Below, piece by piece: positions 1 to 6,583 of a DNA stretch of 31,860 nt; position 1 is the stretch's first letter; every line of letters begins with the position of its first letter. The notes below the pieces were generated by a model. The model had not been told where the DNA came from. It saw only the letters and a list, made by a program, of their open reading frames with translations, and ran no database searches. The stretch is from Sphingomonas sp. UBA4766 (lineage in GTDB: Bacteria; Pseudomonadota; Alphaproteobacteria; Sphingomonadales; Sphingomonadaceae): assembly GCA_002403415.1 (NCBI GenBank), contig DHHS01000090.1, positions 10,023-41,882 on the forward strand, in the 5' to 3' direction. Made by a program: the position numbers and the translations under genes.

Positions 1-1
1 C

Positions 2-577
2 CTGCGCGGCGAGCCGATTGTGTTTCAGCTGGATGCCGAGGGTCGGCTGCTCGCGATTGACGATGAGGCCAAGGTCTGGATGCGGCTGCGCGGCGCCATT
101 GCGGCCATGGCAGCGGATAGCTCGCACCCCGAGCCGCGTCGGCAGCAAATGTTGGCAACGCTGGTGACGACGCTGGAACGGTTGCCTCCCGACCAGCGGC
201 GCGCGATCCTGGGGTCGATGATCGAACAGATTGTGGCAGGCCCGCTCGCCGATCGTCAGCCGGGAACCCGCGCGATCACCCGCCCCGCGCGCACGCCCGG
301 CGGAACTGAGACGGTGCTGCGCGGCCACGAAGTGGTCAAGCCGGCCGCCGGTGCGCTTGTCATTGAGACCGACGCGCGCGGCAGGATTGCCGCCGCCACC
401 ACTCCCCACGTGACACCACCAGCCGAGATCGCGGTGTCGATCCGCCAGCGCGTCGACGCCGCACGCGGGCTGGTGCTCGAAAGTCGGACCGAACGCACGA
501 CCACCATTGGGACAGGCACCGCCGCGCGACGCGCGCGCAGTGTGGTCACACACCGCATCATCACTAAGGTATCCTAA
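2..577 (+). CDS. C-terminal part of an unrecognised protein (5' partial)
   Basis: The reading frame is open from the first in-frame codon at position 2 and ends at TAA 575-577. The gene therefore probably begins upstream of the window; a GTG at position 20 is only the first possible start inside it. The visible part, about 191 residues, is soluble-looking and has no membrane segment. It has an acidic stretch, a helical Arg/Leu-rich middle part containing LPPDQRRAILGSM, and a Thr/Ala/Arg-rich C-terminal third. It lies just upstream of rplM in the same direction, but about 140 bases separate them, so co-transcription is not implied. I do not recognise a family and assign no function. It could be the tail of a longer secreted or periplasmic protein, but nothing visible proves that. 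Confidence 0.6.
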   Translation: MRGEPIVFQLDAEGRLLAIDDEAKVWMRLRGAIAAMAADSSHPEPRRQQMLATLVTTLERLPPDQRRAILGSMIEQIVAGPLADRQPGTRAITRPARTPGGTETVLRGHEVVKPAAGALVIETDARGRIAAATTPHVTPPAEIAVSIRQRVDAARGLVLESRTERTTTIGTGTAARRARSVVTHRIITKVS

Positions 578-604
578 TACCTGTCAGCAAAGCCGCACAA
601 TGCG

Positions 605-716
605 TTGACTTTTGACGTGCGTTCGCGCATTGCGCTCATCGCAACGCCGCCTCGGCTTCGGGGCGGCGCGTTTGTTTGTATCGAAACTTTTGTTTTTAAC
701 GAAAAGGTCTGGCTCC
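605..716 (+). promoter_or_regulatory. rplM leader with hairpin and candidate -35 box
   Basis: TTGACT at 605-610 is a candidate -35 element, but no convincing -10 box follows. A GC-rich hairpin pairs CGCCGCC (645-651) with GGCGGCG (661-667) around a nine-base loop. T-rich sequence follows it at 670-695. A ribosome-binding site AAAAGG at 702-707 sits 9 bases before the rplM ATG. The hairpin could end transcription from the upstream gene. If transcription starts near 605, it would instead lie in the rplM leader and could act as an attenuator or autoregulatory element. Confidence 0.4.
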
Positions 717-1196
717 ATGAAGGCGCTGATGAAGACCACCAAATCGGCCAAGCCGCATGAGGTGGAAAAGAAATGGCATATCGTTGATGCTGACGGGCTG
801 GTCGTGGGCCGGGCCGCGACCATCATTGCCAATGTGCTACGCGGCAAGCACAAGACAAGCTTTACCCCACATGTCGATTGCGGTGACAATGTCATCGTTA
901 TCAACGCCGACAAGATCCGCTTCACGGGCAAGAAACTGGCCGACAAGGTCTATTACAAGCACACCGGTTATGCCGGCGGGATCAAGGGGATCACTGCGGG
1001 CAAGGTGCTGGAGGGGCGCTTCCCCGAGCGCGTGCTGGAAAAGGCCGTTGAGCGCATGATCCCGCGCGGGCCGCTCGGCCGCGATCAGATGCGCAACCTG
1101 CGCGTCTATGCTGGCCCTGAACATCCGCACGAAGCGCAAAACCCGCAAGTGCTCGACATCGCGGGCATGAACCGCAAGAATAAGGTGGGCAACTAA
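717..1196 (+). CDS. rplM: 50S ribosomal protein L13
   Basis: L13 is an early-assembly protein of the large ribosomal subunit. The 159-residue product shows the full family pattern: WHIVDADGLVVGRAAT near the N-terminus, then RGKHKTSFTPHVDCGD, then a central segment with KVYYKHTGYAGG, and RMIPRGPLGRDQMRNLRVYAG towards the C-terminus. I chose the ATG at 717 because AAAAGG lies 9 bases upstream and the start MKALMKTT is usual for sphingomonad L13. The frame is open further upstream to 612, but that would add sequence foreign to the family. The stop TAA shares its last A with the rpsI start (TAATG), so the two are translationally coupled as in most bacteria. Confidence 0.97.
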   Translation: MKALMKTTKSAKPHEVEKKWHIVDADGLVVGRAATIIANVLRGKHKTSFTPHVDCGDNVIVINADKIRFTGKKLADKVYYKHTGYAGGIKGITAGKVLEGRFPERVLEKAVERMIPRGPLGRDQMRNLRVYAGPEHPHEAQNPQVLDIAGMNRKNKVGN

Positions 1197-1744
1197 TGTC
1201 CGATAATCGTCAGTCTCTTTCCGACCTCGCCGATCTCGCCAATCAACCGCGCGCCGCAGCACCCGTTGCGACTGCGACGCTGGGCGATGCGCTCGCAGCC
1301 AGCACCTCGGGCCCTGCGTCTGAACCCGCACCGCTACGCGAGGCCATTATCGACAAGCAGGGCCGCGCCTACGCGACCGGTCGCCGCAAGGATGCAGTGG
1401 CGCGCGTGTGGATCAAGCCCGGATCGGGCAAGATCACGATCAACGGCCGCGATCAGGAAGTTTATTTCGCGCGCCCGACGCTGCGCCTCGTCATCAACCA
1501 GCCGTTCGGCGTGGCCGAGCGCGAGGGGCAATATGACGTGATCTGCACCGTCAAGGGCGGCGGCCTGTCGGGTCAGGCCGGTGCGGTAAAGCACGGCATC
1601 AGCCAGGCGCTGACCCGCTATGAACCGGTGCTTCGCGCGCCGGTAAAGGCGGCAGGATTCCTGACCCGCGACAGCCGCACGGTCGAGCGCAAGAAATATG
1701 GCCGCGCAAAGGCCCGCCGCAGCTTCCAATTCTCGAAGCGTTAA
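1196..1744 (+). CDS. rpsI: 30S ribosomal protein S9
   Basis: S9 belongs to the head of the small ribosomal subunit; its basic C-terminal tail reaches the P-site tRNA. The product is 182 residues, about 50 longer than E. coli S9, because of an Ala/Pro-rich N-terminal extension (roughly residues 1-50), as is common in alphaproteobacteria. The conserved core begins at GRAYATGRRKDAVARVW, continues with GGGLSGQAGAVKHGISQAL, and ends with SRTVERKKYGRAKARRSF and the terminal Lys-Arg typical of the family. The start codon overlaps the rplM stop by one base. Confidence 0.97.
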   Translation: MSDNRQSLSDLADLANQPRAAAPVATATLGDALAASTSGPASEPAPLREAIIDKQGRAYATGRRKDAVARVWIKPGSGKITINGRDQEVYFARPTLRLVINQPFGVAEREGQYDVICTVKGGGLSGQAGAVKHGISQALTRYEPVLRAPVKAAGFLTRDSRTVERKKYGRAKARRSFQFSKR

Positions 1745-1769
1745 GCGGACACCACCGATTTTTTTCTCG

Positions 1770-1797
1770 GGGCGGCTCAGCGATGGGCCGCCCTTTT
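1770..1797 (+). terminator. Rho-independent terminator after rpsI
   Basis: GGGCGGC (1770-1776) pairs perfectly with GCCGCCC (1787-1793) around a ten-base loop. TTTT follows at 1794-1797. It begins 26 bases after the rpsI stop and closes the rplM-rpsI operon. Confidence 0.85.
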
Positions 1798-1978
1798 CGC
1801 GCCCGCCGACGCGGCTGCGCGCCCTCCCCGCTACAGCCCTAAGAACGTAGCGGCGCGCGCGTGAAGTGAATTTTGCTTGGTCCCAATTCAGTGTATCGAA
1901 ACCAAATCATTTGTCCGAATCGGCAAATGTGGTTCGGGGTCGGGATCGACCGGCCGGAATGGGTAGGAGCAGGAACAC

Positions 1979-2530
1979 ATGCACTCACAATCGTCGACGC
2001 GCATTGGCCGGATTGCCCTGGGCGTGGCCCTGTCGGTTTTTGCGCTGGCCGCGTGCTCGCAAAAACCGGCCGAAGAGGCTGAAACCGCACCGGCTGCTGA
2101 ACCCGCAACCACGGCTACTGCGCCTGAGGCTGCTGCAAACACCGCTGCGCCTGCGGCTGCTGCCCCTGCGGCGGGCGCCGTGACGCCAGACAATGTCGAC
2201 ACGCTGTCGGGCGCGAAGTTCGCATCGTTCACCGGCGATGCCGCCAAGGGTGAAAAGGCGTTCATCGCGTGCAAAGTGTGCCACGCGCCGGACAAAAACA
2301 TGATCGGTCCGATGCTGAAGGGCATTGTCGGCCGCGCTGCGGGCACGGTCGAGGGCTATACCTATTCGACCGCCAACAAGAATAGCGGCATCACCTGGAC
2401 CCCGGAAAAGCTGTTCCAATATCTGGAAAAGCCGCAGCGGGTCGTCCCAGGCACCAAGATGACCTATCCCGGCATGACCGACCCGCAGCAGCGGGCCGAC
2501 ACCATCGCCTATCTTTCGACGCTGAAATAA
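1979..2530 (+). CDS. Predicted membrane-anchored class I cytochrome c lipoprotein
   Basis: A one-haem c-type cytochrome of the soluble c2/c-class I fold, apparently held in the membrane by a lipid anchor. Of 183 residues, 1-26 look like a lipoprotein signal with lipobox LAAC (Cys26). Residues 29-68 form an Ala/Pro/Thr-rich tether. The haem motif is CKVCH (Cys98, Cys101, His102), and Met161 in GTKMTYPGM is the likely second axial ligand. A purine-rich site lies just before the ATG. It has its own terminator and lies next to the photosynthesis genes but is convergent with them, so it is probably a separate transcription unit. It could carry electrons from the bc1 complex to the reaction centre, to a terminal oxidase, or both. 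The role is inferred from type and position. Confidence 0.85.
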   Translation: MHSQSSTRIGRIALGVALSVFALAACSQKPAEEAETAPAAEPATTATAPEAAANTAAPAAAAPAAGAVTPDNVDTLSGAKFASFTGDAAKGEKAFIACKVCHAPDKNMIGPMLKGIVGRAAGTVEGYTYSTANKNSGITWTPEKLFQYLEKPQRVVPGTKMTYPGMTDPQQRADTIAYLSTLK

Positions 2531-2548
2531 GCCGCGAGCACAATCCAG

Positions 2549-2581
2549 AAAGGGGCGGGCCCGGCAACGGGCTCGCCCTTT
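2549..2581. terminator. Long hairpin terminator between convergent genes
   Basis: A 14-base-pair stem, with one or two G-T pairs, has a GCAA loop at 2564-2567. Its arms start with AAAGGGGC on the left and end with GCCCTTT on the right. It lies 19 bases after the cytochrome stop and 25 bases past the tspO stop on the other strand. Because it has A's on one side and T's on the other, it can serve both converging transcripts. Confidence 0.85.
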
Positions 2582-2605
2582 GCATTGGACGCGGCCTGCG
2601 CCGCC

Positions 2606-3103
2606 TCAGCCAAACGGGCCGTTCAGTCGCACGATCACCAGATTGAGATAGCCGGTGAACGTCACCCAGCCGAGATAGGGCAAAAACATCAGCGCGGCCC
2701 CCGTCGACCAGCGCCAGCAATGCACCACCAGCGCCAGCGCCGACACCCAGAACAGGATCATTTCCACCTGCGCCCAGTCGGGGCGGTGAAGCCGATAGAA
2801 CAACATGCTCCACATGATGTTCAGGAAACCCGATGTCGCGAACAACCCGATCAGCCAGTCGCCTTCGCGCGTCGGCATGGCACGCCAGCCATTGATGACG
2901 GCGACCGTCGTGATGGCATAAACCACCATCCACCCCACGCCGAACACATCATCGCGCGGGGCCCAGCGCGGCAGGGTCAATGTGTGATACCACGCATCGG
3001 GGAGCGCAATCGTCAGCCCCATGACCGCGACAATCGCCGCCACCATCCCGCCGACAACGATCGGGAACAGCCACAGATGGGGAAGCTGGCGTTGCGGTTT
3101 CAG
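2606..3103 (-). CDS. tspO: TspO/MBR family tryptophan-rich sensory protein
   Basis: TspO is a five-helix membrane protein that binds porphyrins. In Rhodobacter it tunes photosynthesis gene expression in response to oxygen. Family marks seen here are LTLPRWAPRDDVFGVGWMVVYA, WRAMPTREGDWLIGLF, NIMWSMLFYRLHRPDWAQVEM, and WVTFTGYLNLVIVRLNG at the end, with many Trp residues. The start is unusual. The only conventional start before the first membrane helix is a GTG at 3232, which would give 208 residues and a 133-base overlap with bchP. A CTG at 3103-3101 overlaps the bchP stop as CTGA and gives 165 residues, close to the usual family length. I annotate the CTG as the likely start, by inference. 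It is the last gene of the bchG-bch2-bchP-tspO run. Confidence 0.85.
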   Translation of the reverse strand: MKPQRQLPHLWLFPIVVGGMVAAIVAVMGLTIALPDAWYHTLTLPRWAPRDDVFGVGWMVVYAITTVAVINGWRAMPTREGDWLIGLFATSGFLNIMWSMLFYRLHRPDWAQVEMILFWVSALALVVHCWRWSTGAALMFLPYLGWVTFTGYLNLVIVRLNGPFG

Positions 3104-4275
3104 CGCGCTAACCCCAACAGATGGCCCATGTCTTTGAAAAATATCCGTGCATGGGCCATGGGTTCGGCGCGGACCAGCTCCTTGTTCATATAGGCTTGCC
3201 AGGTCAGTTTCTGCACGTCGGGATCTTCGCACATTTTGACAAATCGCTCACGGCGCTTGTCGCTGCGATACCAGAAATGCTGCATGATGCCGAGCACCCA
3301 AAACACCCGGCCGTGCGCGCGCATGAACTGTTTGCGTGCCTGCGCCAGCGCCCTGGCATCGCGGGTGCGCAGGAAAGTGCCGACTGACTGCGCGGCGATG
3401 CGGCCGCACGCCATGGCGTAGTAGATCCCCTCGCCCGAGGCAGGTGCGACCACGCCCGCCGCATCGCCCGCCACCACGACATCGCGGCCATTGTCCCAGC
3501 GCTTCAGCGGCTTGAGCGGAATCGGCGCCCCTTCGCGGCGCAGCGTCTCGCACCCGGCAAGCCCACTTTGCAAGCGCAGCCGCGCGCATGATTCGCGCAA
3601 GCCAAAGCCCTTGTTCGCGCTGCCGACGCCAATGCTGGCCGTATCGCCATGCGGAAAGACCCAGCCGTAAAAGTCGGGGGAAATATCGCCCTGGTACACG
3701 ACATCGCAGCGTTCCGGGCGGAAATCATAATGCACGGCGGGGGCTTTGACGACTTCGTGATAGGCGAACACAAATTTGGTGCGCGCGCCCTTGATCGCCT
3801 GCCGGGCAACGCCCGAGCGCGCGCCGTCGCAGCCAATTACCACGCGGGTGCGCACCCGCTGCGCTTCACGGCCACGCGCGGTGGTATAGACGATAACGGC
3901 CGTGCCGTCGGGGTCGCGGTCGATCCGCTCAAAGGTGCCGGTGCGCCGCTCCGCCCCGGCCAGCCCGGCGCGTGCGCGAAGCCATTCGTCGAATATGTCG
4001 CGATCGACCATGCCGACAAAGCCGTCCCCGACCGGCATTTCGACTTGTTTGGCGGACGGCGCGATCATCCGCGCCGCAGTTGCCTTGGCAACCAGCAAAT
4101 GATCGGGAATGTCAAAGTCGCGGATCAGCCGAGGGGGAATGGCGCCGCCGCATGGCTTGATCCGACCCGCGCGATCGAGCAACAGCACATGGTGCCCCGC
4201 GCGCGCCAGATCGGTCGCCGCCGTCGCGCCCGATGGGCCGCCGCCCACCACCACAACGTCAAAGTCATAGCTCAT
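3100..4275 (-). CDS. bchP: Geranylgeranyl diphosphate/bacteriochlorophyll reductase
   Basis: BchP uses NADPH to reduce three double bonds of the geranylgeranyl tail, giving the phytyl tail of bacteriochlorophyll a. The product is 391 residues. It begins with a Rossmann FAD-binding fingerprint (VVVVGGGPSGATAATDLA, residues 6-23). RIKPCGGAIPPRLI follows near residue 40, then a second flavoprotein motif, VVVAGDAAGVVAPASGEGI, and the family's C-terminal region with WVLGIMQHFWYRSDKRRERF. The ATG at 4275 overlaps the stop of the upstream PucC-like gene as ATGA and places the nucleotide fold at the usual distance from the N-terminus. An extension to 4332 would add non-family sequence. Its stop overlaps the proposed tspO start. 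Confidence 0.95.
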   Translation of the reverse strand: MSYDFDVVVVGGGPSGATAATDLARAGHHVLLLDRAGRIKPCGGAIPPRLIRDFDIPDHLLVAKATAARMIAPSAKQVEMPVGDGFVGMVDRDIFDEWLRARAGLAGAERRTGTFERIDRDPDGTAVIVYTTARGREAQRVRTRVVIGCDGARSGVARQAIKGARTKFVFAYHEVVKAPAVHYDFRPERCDVVYQGDISPDFYGWVFPHGDTASIGVGSANKGFGLRESCARLRLQSGLAGCETLRREGAPIPLKPLKRWDNGRDVVVAGDAAGVVAPASGEGIYYAMACGRIAAQSVGTFLRTRDARALAQARKQFMRAHGRVFWVLGIMQHFWYRSDKRRERFVKMCEDPDVQKLTWQAYMNKELVRAEPMAHARIFFKDMGHLLGLAR

Positions 4276-5588
4276 GCCAAAGCCTCCCGCTGGCGCAGGA
4301 TCGCGCCTCGTCCAACCCCGATTGCCAGCCACGCCGCGATCAGGAACAGCGCGCCTTCACCCGCAAACACCATCGCAAACGCCGCCTCGGTCTGACCGGT
4401 CAGCGCGCGCGCGACGTCCACGCCGATCGCGCCTGTGAGCCCGCCAGTGCCAAAGGCGATCGCTTGCGCGGCGCCCCAAACGCCCATGCGGATCCCCTCA
4501 CGCTGCGGCCCGGCCGCGCCCGCCAGGCTCATCATCGCGCCGATGGCGGCGACCGCAAACACGCCATTGGCAAAGCCCAGCAGCCAGATATTGGCGGCCA
4601 GCGGCCACGCGGCGGCGTGTCCCACCTGCGTTGCCATCCCAAGCCCGGCCAGCGCCAGCGCCGACCCCAGGCACCCGCCGATGATCCAGCGGCGCAGCAC
4701 GCGCGGCGCGCCCCCGCCAAACGCGCTGCCGCCGATCCCGACCAGGATCATGCCAAGCAGCACGCCGCTATGCTGCGTCCCCGACAATTGCGTCGATTGT
4801 CCCGGCGTCATGCCGAATACGAGCCCGGCAAACGGCTCCAAAATCAGGTCCTGCATCGAATAGGCCAGCATCGCGCAAAAAACAAAGGCGGTGAAATGCC
4901 GCGCCTCAGCCTCGCTCAACATTTCACGCAACGCGCTGCCAAAGGATTGCGCGGGCGGCGTCTGCGCAGCCTCGGCCACCCCCCGCCCCTCGATCCCGGC
5001 AATACCGACCAGCGCCACCAGCAACGCACCTCCCGCCACCCCGCCTGCCACCAGCGTCAGCCGCTCAAGCGAAAACGGGTCAATCAGCCGCCCGGCAATC
5101 GCGGCGGTAATGACAATGCCGACGATCATCATGATCCAGGTAATCGCAGCGGCCGCTGCGCGCCGTTCGGGCGCTACCCGCGTTGCCAGCAATGCGAGCA
5201 GCGATGTGCCCGCCGCGCCCACGCCCGCGCCGATAATCGCAAAGGCAATGATCGCGGTGACATAGCCCGCAAGGCTGCCCTGCCCCAGCCCCTCCAGCGC
5301 GCTGACCGCCAGCATCACCCCGCCCGCGAGCATCGCCATGCCAGCCACGATCCACGGCGTGCGCCGCCGCCCGCGATCAGACCCATGGCCCCATAGCGGG
5401 CGCGACAGCTGCACCGCATAATGCCACGCGACCAGCCCGGCGGGGACAGCCGCCGCCAGCGCATATTCGACCACCATGAGCCGGTTTAGCAGCGACGTCG
5501 CCAGCATCACGATCGCGCCGATTGCAAATTGGACCATGCCCAGCCGGACAATCCCGAACCAGCCCAGCGGCTTCGCCTGCGCGCTCAT
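4272..5588 (-). CDS. PucC/LhaA-family MFS transporter (Bch2/ORF428 type)
   Basis: A 438-residue, twelve-helix protein of the PucC branch of the major facilitator superfamily. Family members act in light-harvesting complex assembly or bacteriochlorophyll delivery. Visible marks are FGIVRLGMVQFAIGAIVMLA at the N-terminus, LNRLMVVEYALAAAVPAGLV, SRPLWGHGSDRGRRRTPWI in the first cytoplasmic loop, and SMQDLILEPFAGLVFGMTPGQST in the middle. It sits between bchG and bchP, exactly where Rhodobacter carries ORF428/bch2. It overlaps both neighbours by ATGA, so all three are translationally coupled. It is a paralogue of lhaA at 17868. A specific role in tail addition or pigment hand-over is suggested by position only. 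Confidence 0.88.
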   Translation of the reverse strand: MSAQAKPLGWFGIVRLGMVQFAIGAIVMLATSLLNRLMVVEYALAAAVPAGLVAWHYAVQLSRPLWGHGSDRGRRRTPWIVAGMAMLAGGVMLAVSALEGLGQGSLAGYVTAIIAFAIIGAGVGAAGTSLLALLATRVAPERRAAAAAITWIMMIVGIVITAAIAGRLIDPFSLERLTLVAGGVAGGALLVALVGIAGIEGRGVAEAAQTPPAQSFGSALREMLSEAEARHFTAFVFCAMLAYSMQDLILEPFAGLVFGMTPGQSTQLSGTQHSGVLLGMILVGIGGSAFGGGAPRVLRRWIIGGCLGSALALAGLGMATQVGHAAAWPLAANIWLLGFANGVFAVAAIGAMMSLAGAAGPQREGIRMGVWGAAQAIAFGTGGLTGAIGVDVARALTGQTEAAFAMVFAGEGALFLIAAWLAIGVGRGAILRQREALA

Positions 5589-6493
5589 AGCGGCAGGACT
5601 CCCCCCAGCCCCAGCGCGGCGGCCAGCATGCCCAGCACCGACAGCGTTGTGCCGGTCGCGTTATACCAGGGTGTCTGCCCCACCGGATCGCGGATCAGCC
5701 GCGGCATCAGCGCAAGCTGCCCGCCGAGCAACCCCGCCACAATCATCGCTCCGCCAATATGCCCCAGTGCCAGCAACAGCGCGATCACCGCGATTTGGGG
5801 CACTACCATCGTCACACACGCAATCCGCACCGCGCGGTCAGTCCCCACCACCACTGGCAGCGAGCGGATGCCCATCGCCCGGTCGCCCTCAACCGCCTTG
5901 AAATCATTGAGCGTCATGATGCCATGCGCGCCAATGCTATAGAGAATCAGCACCGCGAGCACGGGCGGAGGCGGCAGCCCGCCCGCCATCACACTTGCGC
6001 CGGTAAACCAGGTTAGCCCTTCATAGCTGATAGCGACCAGCCCCGGGCCCCATAGCCCGCTCATCTTCGCGCGGAACGGCGGCGCACTATACGCCCAGGC
6101 GGCAGCCAGCGCGAGGCTGGTCGCGCCGAACACCCATGGCCCTGCAAGCATGGCCACCGCCAGCGACAGCGCCGAGCCCGCAATCGCGATCCACAAACCC
6201 CAATGCCCGCCGATCCGCCCCGACGGGATCGGCCGGTCGGGTTGGTTGATCGCATCGACATGGCGGTCGAACCAGTCGTTGATCGCCTGACTCGTCCCGC
6301 ACACGAGCGGGCCGGTGAGCATGATGCCAAGCGCAATAAAGGGCAGATTTGGCCCCCATGCCGCACCCGACGACACGACACCGCACATGAACGCCCAGAT
6401 CGGCGGGAACCAGGTGATCGGCTTTAACAGCGCCACCACATCGCGCAGACGCGGCGCGCGCGCGGGAACAGGCGTGGCGGTCGATCGGGCCAT
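5585..6493 (-). CDS. bchG: Bacteriochlorophyll synthase (geranylgeranyl/phytyl transferase)
   Basis: BchG esterifies bacteriochlorophyllide a with geranylgeranyl diphosphate in the membrane. The product is a 302-residue UbiA-type prenyltransferase with about nine helices. The first Asp-rich motif is NDWFDRHVDAINQPDRPIP (residues 72-90). The second region, LNDFKAVEGDRAMGIRSLP, is at 195-213. Both are diagnostic of chlorophyll synthases. The ATG at 6493 follows a 90-base gap after ppsR. The gene has no strong ribosome-binding site. A perfect PpsR-type palindrome lies 42 bases upstream, suggesting its own light- and oxygen-regulated promoter that also drives bch2, bchP and tspO. Confidence 0.96.
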   Translation of the reverse strand: MARSTATPVPARAPRLRDVVALLKPITWFPPIWAFMCGVVSSGAAWGPNLPFIALGIMLTGPLVCGTSQAINDWFDRHVDAINQPDRPIPSGRIGGHWGLWIAIAGSALSLAVAMLAGPWVFGATSLALAAAWAYSAPPFRAKMSGLWGPGLVAISYEGLTWFTGASVMAGGLPPPPVLAVLILYSIGAHGIMTLNDFKAVEGDRAMGIRSLPVVVGTDRAVRIACVTMVVPQIAVIALLLALGHIGGAMIVAGLLGGQLALMPRLIRDPVGQTPWYNATGTTLSVLGMLAAALGLGGVLPL

Positions 6494-6535
6494 GGCAAAA
6501 GGCTATGCCCCGCGCCCCGGTCCGTCAACGGCGAA

Positions 6536-6553
6536 TGTCACTTTTTTTGGACA
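6536..6553. promoter_or_regulatory. PpsR/CrtJ-type operator upstream of bchG
   Basis: TGTC at 6536-6539 and GACA at 6550-6553 are separated by ten bases, giving a perfect TGT-N12-ACA palindrome, the known PpsR/CrtJ recognition pattern. It lies between the ppsR stop and the bchG start. A further TGT half-site begins at 6562, eight bases beyond, but its partner is CAG instead of ACA. Rhodobacter CrtJ/PpsR often binds pairs of palindromes at such a spacing. Seen: the sequence pattern. Inferred: repression of bchG-bch2-bchP-tspO under oxygen. Confidence 0.75.
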
Positions 6554-6583
6554 CTTGCGAGTGTTGCAATCCGGCGCAGTGTG

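Noticed and set aside
612..716. Extended rplM start at 612
   Set aside because: Adds 35 residues absent from L13 proteins and covers the leader hairpin; ATG 717 has a good ribosome-binding site.
4233..5396. 387-codon open frame on the plus strand opposite the PucC-like gene
   Set aside because: Antisense shadow with biased Arg/His/Gln composition; the opposite strand has a good twelve-helix protein.
6551..6564. ACACT-TGCG-AGTGT as a terminator for ppsR
   Set aside because: On the ppsR strand it is followed by A's, not T's, so it does not fit a Rho-independent terminator; a regulatory site is more likely.
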